From Podospora comata (taxonomy: Eukaryota > Ascomycota > Sordariomycetes > Sordariales > Podosporaceae): a stretch of 64,000 nt of DNA. The notes beneath the pieces are model-generated. The model saw only the letters and a list, made by a program, of their open reading frames with translations. It was not told where the DNA came from and made no database searches. A program made the position numbers and the translations under genes. The stretch covers positions 4,092,001-4,156,000 of the forward strand of contig CP071494.1 in the NCBI GenBank assembly GCA_017354895.1, written 5' to 3'. Below are positions 47,341-58,288 of the stretch, in pieces (position 1 is the first letter of the stretch; every line of letters starts with the position of its first letter).

Positions 47341-47990
47341 GGCGAGGTGGAGGAGGGACAGTCGTCTTGTCTGTGGTCTTTGGTCGTGGTAGGCGAACTT
47401 TTGGAATGCCTTCGGGGTCTTTGTCAAAGCAGTTGTAACAGTGAGAAAATGTGAACGGAGACAAGGTCATTAATTGCAGAAAAGACGAGATGATCTTGTA
47501 GTTTTTCAACTGAGTATATCTGTGGGCTGGCGGCGGTGTGGTCGACATGCGTGTCTATTCACAGCTATTGTCAATGGTCAACAATAGGAGCTCTCAAGAA
47601 CAATAGGAGCAGCTTATGCGTCACGAGCCAACCTACCACCAGGCACCCGACTCATAGCCAACCAACTTCCAGCTCTTATCTCTCTCTACAATAAGAGTTC
47701 AGCTCTTTGTCTAAAGAGACCTATTCAATCCGATAAAACAGAAGTCACAAGTAATTACACCGCAAAGAAGAAACCTGGGGAATAAAAAAGAAATAGGGCC
47801 CAGAAAGTACATTCTAGGAAAACACTACTACTAGCTTGCCGTCTGCGGCGTGAACACATACAAAAGAAACAGGAAACATGCCATAGCCTCCGACTCCTTT
47901 TCTACAACCAGGAAGAGGAAGAGGAAGAGGAAGAGTACGAGGTTGGACGAAAATGCCACCGTGAATAACCATGCTGCTGTCGCTCACACT
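47341..47990. other. Intergenic between the F-box gene and the Hat2 extension
   Basis: Holds the F-box gene leader. A GGAAGA-type purine repeat occurs at about 47910-47937. No separate gene seen. Confidence 0.5.
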
Positions 47991-48290
47991 TCAAAAAGTT
48001 TTACCACCCCGAGTCTGTCGCTTGCCCTCGCCGGATTGCTGCGCGTTCCTGACCAGCTCCAGATACTCATCGTACACAGCCTTGGGCCGGGGACGGTCGC
48101 TGTCCTCGCTGCTGCCTTGAGACGATGTGTCGTCGCGAATCTCCAAGTCCGCCATGGGCAATTGCTGAGATACACTCTGGTTGTTCCTCTTGTGCCTGAG
48201 GACAGTGCTCTGCTCGCTTTCCTCCTGCTTCACCTTCACGCCGCCGGGCTCGCCGTGTTTTCTCCTGATGCCTTTCTTGAGCCCTCCTTC
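47991..48290 (-). other. Open frame continuing in phase after the Hat2 stop (100 codons)
   Basis: Directly after the Hat2 TAG (48293-48291), the same frame stays open for 100 codons to a stop at 47991-47993. The product would be hydrophilic and protein-like: GGLKKGIRRKHGEPGG, VKVKQEESEQSTVLRHKRNN, then MADLEIRDDTSSQGSSEDSD and AVYDEYLELVRNAQQSGEGK. An ATG at 48155 could start the last 54 codons on its own. It could be a read-through extension, an alternatively spliced end, or a separate small gene. Confidence 0.5.
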
Positions 48291-49752
48291 CTAGGGGATA
48301 GATGTTCCGTCGGCGCTCCCCATTTCGTTCATCTCCATCTCCTGGTTCGGCGGCGAGATGATGCTCTTGGTCGGCTGCCAGATCTGCAGCAAGTTGTCCT
48401 CGGCCGCGCTGCAGACGAGCCAGGGGATGTTTTTGTTCCAGCTAAAGTCGGCCAGATGGTTAGTGTGGCCGCCGTGCATGAACAGAAGCTCCGGCGGTCC
48501 ATCCTCAGCCTCCTCGGGTGTTTGCTCGTCACCAATAAGGCTGATATCCCAGAGAATAATCCGGCGGTCGTAGCTTCCACTGCCGAGGATGGCGTGGTCG
48601 ATTGGGTTCCAGGCCAGAGAGGTAACCGCGTCGTTGTGGCCCTCGAGCGTGTGGATCTTGCCGGCCTTGAGGTTTCGGAGATCCCAGATACCAATCGTCT
48701 TGTCAGCCGAGGCGGTGGCGACGAGGTAGTTGACCTTGGGGTTCCAGGCGATGGCATTGATGGCATCGCTGTGGCCATCGCGGGCAACGGCAGCCGCCTT
48801 GGTGCTGTCAGCGGTGCGGATGTCAATGACTTGCATCGTCACATCGTCTGATACGGTGCCGATCCAGGACGGGGTGATTGGGTTGTACTGGACATCGTTG
48901 ACGACATGGCTGTGGTGAGTGTACTTGCGCCAAGGCCTCACCTTCTTGTCAGTGCCGCTGTACGAGTTCAAATCCCAAACCATGACGGTATTGTCTTCGC
49001 TACCGGTCGCCAACCAGCCAGGCTTGTCTGGGCTCCAGTCCAGACCGAAACCTTCCTGCGTGTGACCAATGCACTCGAGCTGGGGATTGGGGGTTCCCGT
49101 TGGCTGCAAGCTGTGCTTGGTCCGATCGAAAATGAGCACCCTCCCGTCGACAGCGAGCGTGGCGATGATGTCAGGATTTTGAGGTTGGTATCGCGCCTTG
49201 TTGACTTCGCCCGGGTGATCGATCTTTTGCGTAATCGTCATCTTGATCACATGCGGCTCGCCAGATCCGCCCAAGTTTCCATGTCCGCCAATCTCGCCGC
49301 GGTCCTCATCGTAGTCGCGAGCGCTAGGCTTGACCGGCTTTGGCACCTCGACGTCGGCGATCTGAAGGTAGTTTGGCTTGCCCTCTGCAGTATGTGTTCC
49401 CAGAAGCAGGCGATGGGTCGTGTAATTCTTGTCTGGAACGTCCTTAACGTCGGGGAACCACTGAGTGGTCAGTGTCGGCCACTCCAACGCTGTGCTGAGG
49501 ATCATGCTGTAGAGGAATGGACTGTTCTTCTTCCAGACCTTGTACTCTGCCGCAAAAGTTAGCCGCTGCCAAGTCTCGCGAGCTCAACCAGGAGAACACC
49601 TACCCTCGTTGATGAGTTTTTGCTGCATTTTCTCGTCCTCGTCCTCTTCCTCCATATTGACTGCAAAGGTTGTTAGTGTCTCTCACGGCGGAGTTGGTGG
49701 GCATATATAGCGACATACCGTCCACGTCGTTGACAACCTCGGTGGGAGCCAT
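48291..49752 (-). CDS. HAT2: Histone acetyltransferase type B subunit 2 (Hat2; RbAp46/48 WD40 family)
   Basis: WD40 histone chaperone that holds H4 for Hat1 acetylation of new histones; relatives serve CAF-1 and PRC2. Exons 49752-49719, 49660-49604 and 49546-48291 (introns of 58 and 57 nt) give 448 residues. The spliced start MAPTEVVNDVDVNMEEEDED runs into KLINEEYKVWKKNSPFLYSM, the N-terminal helix typical of this family, then TALEWPTLTTQWFPD. Seven blades are visible, with the family motifs YQPQNPDIIATLAVDGRVLI, GFGLDWSPDKPGWLATGSED, INAIAWNPKVNYLVATASAD, VTSLAWNPIDHAILGSGSYD and HTNHLADFSWNKNIPWLVCS, plus the acidic loop EQTPEEAEDGPPELLFMHGG. Npf/CAC-3-type paralogues share the fold; the N-terminal sequence favours Hat2. 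The gene diverges from XRN1 across an 809-bp spacer. Confidence 0.93.
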
Positions 49753-50561
49753 GGTGGTGATTGCGCTCCTGCAGTCCGCAGATCAGAGATTTGGAATCTT
49801 GAATCGCAGAAAGGCAGGCCGAAGCAGTGAACGAGATGGTTCTTTGAACTGAAAGAAACCAGTCGCGATTGGAACAGAGGTGTTGTTATCTGGAGTCAGA
49901 AAAAGAAGCTTCTGTTTAGTTGCCATGAAACTTTCTGTACAGAATGAATTCGAAGCAAGGCCACCGCCATCGACTTTCCCAACGCGACGCGACCACGCGA
50001 CGTTTAATTGATTTGCGCAAAGCCTTGGAGTAAAGAGCTTGGGTCTCCAGAAGGTCTGTGCTCGCGCAGTTAGAGTACCTAGGTACCTGGGTACTTTGCG
50101 GTGGGGGCGAGGGGCATTGTGGCTTCGGCCAGTCAGTCACCGGCCATTCGTCGTTTCACAGCCTCACTGTAGCCCGAGGACAACTGCAAGCAGCACCGTC
50201 AGTTTTACACACTCTCCAAACTTAACTCAACCCGTCCTCAACGTCTAACCCTTCCAAATACGCATATCAGGCACTCGAGCTCCCCTTGCCTATCGCACAT
50301 CTCCAGGAATATCCCAGTATCCTTTGGCTACGAGTTACGACAAAAGCATCTTCTCTGGGACAGACAGCTTCTTTCCTCTTGTTTTCTTTCGCCGCCGCTG
50401 CGCATCTTACTCTGTACCACTACAAAGCGTGCGACTCCCGCCAAAAGAAGACCGACCGTTTTTATTTAGTGTCGGCATCACCTTCAACGACGACCTCGGC
50501 TACCACTTCTACGACTAGCTTTCTGCAACAGATTGCGTCTTGTTGAGCGCTTGCTGGCAGG
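49753..50561. promoter_or_regulatory. Divergent HAT2/XRN1 promoter region
   Basis: No gene seen. Contains the 12-base palindrome GTACCTAGGTAC at 50075-50086, immediately followed by further GGTACC/GGTAC copies to about 50094, a possible dyad binding site. The XRN1 side is CT/CA-rich, as expected for a leader. Confidence 0.45.
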
Positions 50562-53500
50562 ATGGGGTGAGTATTCCATCCGCATATCTCTCGGCGTCAG
50601 CATGCGACTGACAGACATGATCCAGTGTTCCCAAGTTTTTCAGATGGCTCTCTGAGCGTTACCCGGCGATATCGCAACTTATTGCCGAGAATCGAATTCC
50701 CGAGTTCGACTGCCTCTACGTGCGCCAGCCTTCTCGAGTCGGGAGACTATACCCATGTTGTGCCAGTCGCTAACATGTTGGTGATTTTCAGTTGGATATG
50801 AATGGTATCATTCATAATTGTACCCACAAGGACTCGGATGATGTTCAGCAGGCCCGTATTAGCGAAGAACAAATGTTCATCGCTATATTCAACTATATAG
50901 AACACCTCTTCGGTAAGATCAAACCGAAGACGCTGTTCTTCATGGCCATCGATGGTGTCGCCCCGCGCGCCAAAATGAACCAACAGCGTGCTCGTCGCTT
51001 CAGAACTGCTTTGGACGCTGAGAGGGCCCGTGATAAGGCCATTCAGGAGGGCAAAGAGTTGCCCAAGGAGCCACCGTTCGACTCCAATTGCATCACGCCA
51101 GGTATGTTGCTGCCACCAGACGTCTGGTTTTCGGTCTGCTGACCTTGACACAGGAACTGAGTTCATGGCCAAGCTTACCCAGCAGCTCAAGTACTTCATC
51201 AACAAGAAGGTGTCTGAAGACAAGGACTGGCAGGGTCCCGAGATTGTCCTGTCAGGGCACGAGGTCCCTGGTGAGGGTGAGCACAAGATCATGGAGTACA
51301 TCCGCAACGCACGCGCGCAACCGGACTACAACCCCAACGTCCGCCACTGCTTGTACGGCCTCGATGCCGATCTCATCATGTTGGGTCTCCTGAGCCATGA
51401 CCCACACTTCTGCCTCCTCCGAGAAGAGGTTCAGTTTGGCCGCGTCAAGGACCAGCACAAGGTTAAGGAGTTGGAGCATCAAAACTTTTACCTGATGCAT
51501 CTCTGCATAGTTCGAGAGTACTTGGAGCTGGAGTTCCAAGAGCTCAAAGAACCGGGCGCAATCCCCATGCCGTTCGATATGGAAAAGGTCATTGATGACT
51601 TCATCTTGATGGCCTTCTTTGTGGGCAACGATTTCTTGCCCAATCTTCCTCGCTTTCACATCAACGAGGGTGCGTTGGCCACCATGTTCAAGATTTACAA
51701 GGAGGTACTTCGAAAGTGTGATGGATACATCAATGAAAATGGCAGAGTGAATCTCAAGAGGCTAGCCATTCTCTTGGAGGAGCTTGGGAGAGAAGAGTAC
51801 CGGTTCTTTGAGCATGAAAACGAAGATGCCGGCTGGCTGCGGGGCAAGAAGATGCTTGAACATGACGAGGCCGAGATTGCCAGGGCTCGTGTCAAGGGCA
51901 AGCTGATCATCAGCTCAGATCAAAAGACGCTGTGGAAGACAAAGATTCGAAAGTTTCTGACCAACCGGAATTCGCAAACTCTCGATCTCGGCACCGGCCT
52001 AAATGCGGCCGACCGCAAGTTCGTCCAGGATCTGGCTGATGCTGCGCACATTGAGTGGGCTACCAAGGAGGACGACGATGGACGTCGTCACCTTATCCTG
52101 ACCTTCCCTGTGAGAGACGACGAAGACGAGGAGGACGAGGAAGCGCAGTCGGCATCTCTTCGCATTGTGAAGAAGTACGACAGTGCCCAAGTTCTCGACC
52201 TGACAGGTGCCGATGCCCAGTCCGCCATGGAGGCCAAGTACAAGCAAAAGTTCCAAGAGTGGAAGGACGGCTACTACAAGGACAAGTTCCCCGAGTGGGC
52301 CGAGGGGAAGCACGAAGATGAGTTGCGCAAGCTCGCAGAAAACTACGTTCAAGGTCTTCAGTGGGTGCTCTTCTACTACTATCGTGGAATTGCGTCGTGG
52401 CCGTGGTTCTACCGCTATCACTACTCCCCTCTGGTCTCAGATGTCGTCAAGGGTTTAGGTGCAGACCTCAACTTCACCCTGGGCCAGCCGTTCAGGCCGA
52501 ACGAACAGCTCATGGGTGTCTTGCCCGACCGCAGTAAAAGCATCGTGCCTACCGTATACTGGCCCCTCATGACGGACAAGGACTCGCCCATCATCGATTT
52601 CTATCCCCGGGATTTCGAGCTCGACATGAACGGAAAGAAGATGGACTGGGAGGCCGTCGTCAAGATCCCCTTCATTGACGAAAAGCGCCTCCTCGACGCC
52701 ATGGCTCCCAAAAACGATCTTCTTTCCGACGAGGAGAAGGCACGCAACGACTTCGGTGTGGCCCTCAAGTTTACGTATTCTCCAGATGTCGATTTTGAGT
52801 ATGCCTCATCCTTGGTGGATGTTTTCCCGCACATCCCTCACTGTCACTGTGTCGAAAACATCTTTGATCTTCCTCCGGTCGAAGGTCTTGAGTACCGCGC
52901 CGGCCTCACCGATGGCGCTCTGTTGAATGCCGAGGCTTTGGCTGGATTCCCATCTCTCGCCACCCTGCCTTATACGGCTAGCCTTGGCTTCCATGGAGTT
53001 AATGTGTTCAAGCAAGACAGCCGCAACGAAAGCATGGTGGTGAACCTCATCGGCACCGAGATGAGAACCAAGGTCGAGAGTGCCAAGGTCAAGCTTGGAC
53101 AGCGCTGCTTTGTTGGTTATCCTTTCCTCCAGGAGGCCAAGATTGTTGGGGTGTCTGATGAACTCTTCGACTATGTCCTCGACGGAAACGGTCAGGTGGC
53201 CACCCTTCACCATGGCCATCGTGAAATCGAAGAGTTTGGCAAGAAGGCCAACAAGATTGAGAACTTTTACAGCAAGCGTATGGGTATCTTGATTGGCCCT
53301 GTCGAGTCCCTGGTCAGGGTCCAAATGTTGAAGGGTCTGATCAAGACCGACGAGGGCGCGACAATCAAGGAGTACGGCGACATCCCGGGCATGGAGACGG
53401 ACTATGCTTCTCAGATCATTGTCGACGAGGTTGCCAACGAGGACGAGCGCTTTATCGAAAAGGCCGCCTTGCCGCTTGAGGAAGAGTTCCCCGTCAAATC

Positions 53501-55004
53501 GATAGGTTTCTTCTTGGGCGACTTCAACTATGGTCAGCCATTGGAAGTATCTGGCTACACCAACGGAAAGCTTCAGGTCTGGCTTGCCACCCTTGAAAGC
53601 CGGGAACCTGACTTTGCGAAGCGCATCATTTACGAGTCGGAGCGGGGCAACTCTTACATGCCATCCTACATGGTCGCCAAGCAGCTCGATTTGCACCCCT
53701 TGGCGCTCAGCAAGATCACCTCATCTTACTTTGTCAAGACGGTTGGTGATCTTCGCGTGAACTTGGGTCTCAACCTCAAATTTGAGGGTAAGAAGCAGAA
53801 GGTGCTCGGGTACTCTCGCAAGTCTCAGACCGGTTGGGAGTTCAGTAGTGCTGCCGTGCACCTGATTGTTCAGTACATGACCAACTTCCCCGACTTTTTC
53901 GCCGGTGTCAAGAGGAACCCCTCGGGCGCCGAGTTGAAGGAAACCGATCTCTGGAGTGACCCTAATCTGGCCACAGCCCGGGTCAAGGAAATCGGTGCCT
54001 GGCTCAAGACGCTCAAGACCAACTCAATGGAGCGCGTCCCTCTTGATGCCGAGCAGCTGGACTCTGAGGTCGTCATGAGGATTGCTGCGGAGGCTGACAG
54101 TCTCAAGCTCAGCGCTATTCCTACTGTTCCCAAGAAGATGAATGGCGTGCCCAGGAATGCGCTTTTGAGGCCCGACGATGCCGAACATCGCCTGGGCAAC
54201 CAGCACTTCGCCTTAGGAGACCGCGTGGTGTACGTTGCCCGCACCGGCAAGGTCCCCATCGCTTTCCGCGGCACTGTGGTTGGTATCAGCCGCACCCCCA
54301 CGGCCAAGTTGTTGGATGTCGTCTTTGACGTCACGTTCATGAGCGGCACTACTCTCGGTAGCCGCTGTCCGCCGTTCCGCGGGCAGACTGTGCCGTCTAC
54401 TACCCTTCTCAACCTTACCGGACGGCAGGTTGTTGCCGGTTCCAAGAACCAGCTCGCTCGCCAGCCCGTCACACCATCAGTTACCACCTTGACTACTCAT
54501 GGCGGGTATCATATGCACCAGGGCAAGCGTCTGCAAGATGCCGGTGCTCCTTCTCAAGCTGCTTGGGGACGGGGTGGACGGGGTGGTCGCGGCGGTGCCA
54601 GAGGTGGGTACGGTGGACCCAGCCAGGACGGCAGCAATGGTTCTGCTTCTGCTCCGCCGATGTATGGGGCTGTTCCGCCCCCTTCCAGCCTTGATGCTCC
54701 TAGGGGAGGAAGAGCGCGCGGACGTGGTCGCGGAAATGGTGGTCAGAGGGGAGGGCAACAGCACAACAACCTTGCCTTCCGCCCTGCGCCTCAGCAGCAG
54801 CAGCAGCAGCAGGTTGATGGTCAGAATGGGGAAAATTCACGTGGAGGCCGTGGCGGGAGAGGTGGCTTTAGAGGAGCGCCTTATGCTGGCCGGGGCAGAG
54901 GTGGTCCTCGTGGTGGCGCTAGAGGTGGCCAGGGTCAGGGTCAGGGTCAGCAGCAGCAGCAGCAGCAACAACAAAGCGTGGCGATTCCTCCTTCCGCAAG
55001 CTAG
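50562..55004 (+). CDS. XRN1: 5'-3' exoribonuclease 1 (Xrn1/Kem1)
   Basis: Main cytoplasmic 5'-3' exonuclease degrading decapped mRNA. Exons 50562-50566 (only ATGGG), 50626-50719, 50792-51101 and 51154-55004, with introns of 59, 72 and 52 nt, give 1,419 residues. The spliced start MGVPKFFRWLSERYP is the family signature. Catalytic acidic motifs are visible: LDMNGIIHNCTH, AIDGVAPRAKMNQQR, GHEVPGEGEHKI, YGLDADLIMLGL and FVGNDFLPNLP. The PWFYRYHYSPL segment and the Xrn1-specific D1-D4 region follow, including an SH3-like domain (HFALGDRVVYVARTGKVPIAF). The last 170 residues are RGG-rich with Gln runs. The Xrn1-only C-terminal domains and the absence of a nuclear zinc knuckle separate it from Rat1. 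Confidence 0.96.
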
Positions 55005-55703
55005 ATGTTCTCGGGGGGCTATCACTGAGCTTAATGTTGCCACGGATCTAATGGGTTTGGGGCGGGCACCTCATGAATGACGATGACGATGACATACATC
55101 AAGGCCTGGCTGGGTTTGGTTTGGACTTGGAACAATGGACAGGTTGGGAAAATGGTTTCCGGCTATATGGTTCTGGGTTCAAAAAAATGTCTAGAGGGCG
55201 GATATGGACTGTCATCAGGGTCAGCGCGGAATTTCTGTTGTTGAATTGGTATGGTGTATGGGTATATATCAACAAGCGTATAGTAGTTGATGATTGAGTA
55301 TTGTCTTGTTGGAGCAGCGCTGTAGGGATTAGAAATTGGAGTAGCCATTGTGCAACAAGGCGTCAAGTTCAAAATGTGGTCCAAATCTCAATCAGAAGCC
55401 CACTCTCTGATGGCACACACCTCTCGACGAAACCGCCAACACAGAGGTTGCATAAGACAGGTGGTTTTACAGTCTTAGACATTTAGCATATCACCATGAT
55501 ATTATGAAAGCCTGTCGTACACTCACTACCTTTCGATCGAAAGAAAAGCTGGTTTGTTTGCACAACTGTGTTAAAGGGCAATTCCTCAGTATTTCAATGG
55601 TCTCGTTATGTCTCGATATACACTGTTTTCTATAATTTTACCACCTCATCCATCGAGTATTTAAACCCCCCCCCCCCTCCCTCGCATTGGACTTCTTTCC
55701 CTC
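55005..55703. other. Intergenic, XRN1 3' end
   Basis: No gene seen. A short run of C at about 55668-55678 lies just before the next small gene. Confidence 0.5.
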
Positions 55704-56028
55704 ATGCCAAAACAACCAAGTAAGTCAACCCCACCAACTAACCAACCCAACTCCTACAAAATGCATCCCCCCACCACCGTAACAACCCCTCCCCCTCTGC
55801 GACCACTGCCTCCGTTCAGCAGTGGGAACATCCCCCCTCTGCTACTGCAACACCCGGCTCGGGTGCGGCAGCTTGGGGTGTGAGCACGAGTGCTTTAAGT
55901 GGAAGAAGATGCCGGTTTTTGAGCCGGAGAGAAAGAAGAAGAAGAAGAAGAAGAAGAAGGGGGGTGAAGAAAACAAGAAGAAAAAGAGGGACGGCAAGAT
56001 TGAGAGCCTTGGATGGTGTGGTATATGA
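55704..56028 (+). CDS. Small Cys-rich, Lys-rich protein, copy 2 (tentative splice)
   Basis: Proposed exons are 55704-55719 (MPKQP, ending on a consensus GTAAGT donor) and 55820-56028 (after TTCAG, the only AG in the interval), giving 74 residues. The core reads TSPLCYCNTRLGCGSLGCEH and then ECFKWKKM: spacing C-x-C, C-x5-C, C-x4-C, C-x3-C. A Lys run (nine) and a charged tail follow, ending in SLGWCGI. Just upstream, in the same frame but behind a stop, lies CDHC, which would complete a C-x2-C pair; no acceptor retains it. Function unknown. The frame is compelling; the start is not. Confidence 0.45.
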
Positions 56029-56193
56029 AGTTTGATTAAGATGGATTTGACTACCCTCCCTTGCCATAGGTCAGTTTTTGCAAGATACACAGTTGGAGGG
56101 AAGAGGTAAGTCAGCCAGGACGTGATGATTCTTTCTCTCCCTGGTGGAGAGAGGGGTGTGTAGATGCCCTGGATGATGATCAGCTAATATGAT

Positions 56194-56228
<35 letters not shown>

Positions 56229-57067
56229 GCAAACTCAAACTATTTAATCTTTTGAATTTGTGTGATAATAATAATAATAATAATAATCGTGATGATGTAT
56301 GTGACCTTCCATTGTTAACAGAATTACCTTTTCAGTACGCGACACAAGGATCCAATCGATCGCTTGAAATTGTGCAGAATAATTGTGAAAGATGTGAACT
56401 TGTTATCTTGACCTTTTCCTTTGAAAGAGTCGAAATAAAGATGGCATTTGTATTAATATTGTGATGTGACTTTTGGGATTATAATAGCATTTGGGAGAAA
56501 GCATGGTTGATATATAGCTGTATAGAAACAATCTAGCTTGCTAGGTGGTATTGAATAAATCATGGCATATTTAAACGCTGGTTGCCTGGGTGTGATGACG
56601 GGCAGGCATCACCACATATATATATATATATATACCATCGGGGCAAGCAAGCATTGACAGCCACTCTTGTAGTTTTTGACGGCGATCACGCTGGTATCGT
56701 GCAGCTGTCCGTCCGTCCTGCCCTGCCGGCCGAGTGACGCTTGGGTTGAATGAGAGAAATATACCAAGTTACCTCCACATACATATATATATATATACTT
56801 TGCAAATTGGAGACTCTTGCTTCTCGGCTTGGGAAAGATATATTATATATATATATATATTATTGATACAGTTGTTCGCCAAAGGTTAAATTAAAAGTTA
56901 TTGTTTTACCAACCCGAGAAGAAAATATAGTACCATGCTCATCTCCACCAGGGAGATAGATTATCGTGTGTCCTTTCCCTAACAATCGATCATTCTTGTG
57001 TTATCCACTCACCTCGCACATCATACATTCCGAGTGCTCACTTGTTCGTTCCTGACAATCTTGTTTG
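56029..57067. repeat. AT-rich spacer with T32 tract and TA microsatellites
   Basis: Contains an unbroken T32 run at 56196-56227, an ATA/ATT-type repeat (about 56264-56287) and three TA-rich blocks (about 56618-56634, 56778-56800 and 56839-56863). No gene seen. Confidence 0.8.
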
Positions 57068-57400
57068 CTACTCCCAGCGCCAAATTTCCTCTCCCTTCTT
57101 GAACCTGTCAGTGTAAACGCCCCTGCTCCTCTCCCGGCGTTGAACCCGCCCTTTGGGAGAGAAGTCGATGTCGTCGTACTCATCGTAGTAGTAGTAGTCA
57201 GAGTAGTCGTACCCTTCTTCAAAGTGTTCCTCAAGGTCAGTAGCTGTGTACCTCCTGACCAGAAGTTCTGATAGGTGGTGTACGCAGGATGGGTCGTAGC
57301 ACCCGGGGTTGTAGGTGTCATTGCAGCAGACAACTCCTGCTCTGGTTGAGGCCCAGCAAGGCCCGCAGAAGTGGGGATGGGGACGTGTCATGCGAGCCAT
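57068..57400 (-). CDS. Small Cys-rich, acidic protein (110 aa), copy 3
   Basis: ATG at 57400 (GGCTCGCATG-type context on the minus strand); single exon. The sequence opens MARMTRPHPHFCGPCWASTR and then AGVVCCNDTYNPGCYDPSC: spacing C-x2-C, C-C, C-x7-C, C-x4-C, a plausible zinc-binding cluster. An acidic Tyr-rich segment follows (LEEHFEEGYDYSDYYYYDEY), then a basic tail. The C-x4-C element (CYDPSC) resembles CSNPQC in the 29.6-kb gene and CGSLGC in the 55.7-kb gene. Function unknown; no signal peptide seen. A spliced 3' end is possible. Confidence 0.5.
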   Translation of the reverse strand: MARMTRPHPHFCGPCWASTRAGVVCCNDTYNPGCYDPSCVHHLSELLVRRYTATDLEEHFEEGYDYSDYYYYDEYDDIDFSPKGRVQRRERSRGVYTDRFKKGEEIWRWE

Positions 57401-58288
57401 GATGCCGTTTTGTTGGGGGATGGGGGGTTAAGAAAGGGTTGACCTTACTTGCTTTGCTTTGGGGGGAAAGTGTGTGTGTTTGTGTGTGTGTGTGTGTTGG
57501 GTTGCAAGTGGTAGTTAGTCTGAAGACAATAGAACGTGTATGCGGTATGTGTGTGTGACGAGACAAGTTGGTCTGTGATCAAAAGTGAGCTTTGATTGGA
57601 ATGATGATTGATGATTGCGATGATCAGAAAAGAATGGTAGTTGAAGGTGAGAGGTGGAAAGGGCTTAAATACACGAGAGATAGGGCCTTGAGCAAGAGTT
57701 TGTTGGCAAGGACAGCAAGATTGAATGAACAACAGTTATCTTGAGAGCAGTACAATAGCTTTGTTCGAGAGTTGTAGCCTAAGATGTCAATCTTAGATGG
57801 TGTGATAAGTCAAAAATGGTGGGTTGGTGATGGGATTGGGCGATTGTTTTGATAGCCCCTTTTTGGTTCTTTGTTTTGTTATATGGCGGCCTGACAGTCA
57901 CTCCGAGTTCTCAACAAAATCGGTGCCTTGAGTAGGTATCCAAGATAGCCTACAATGTTCGAGATTGTCTAAAGGCCATGCACAGACATCGTGGAGAGAC
58001 ATGAAATCGAGGACTGTAAACAAAGCAGTCATGCGTATAATTTCTCTTGTATATATCATCCAAATAAGCCTTCTCACACCCAAAAAGTTGTTGCTTAGTC
58101 CATTAAGCCTCTGGTATCGTGGAATCGAATGTAAAACCTCGTCCAAAAAAAAGGAAGATTGGTATCATAGAATCGAAATTCGTGTGTAAAAGCTTTCCCA
58201 CTGAGAAGCAAATCCCCCATCAAAGTTCCCTTCCCTTTCATAACCATTCTTTCAACAGTTCGAGACATCTCTCATCAACAAAAGAAAT
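57401..58288. other. Intergenic with GT microsatellite
   Basis: A GT repeat at about 57470-57498 lies in the likely leader of the Cys-rich gene. A minus-strand frame at 57898-58146 lacks an ATG start and is not called. Confidence 0.5.

Noticed and set aside
57898-58146. 82-codon minus-strand frame
   Set aside because: The nominal start is not ATG and the sequence has no domain or splice signals; likely 3' region of the neighbouring gene.
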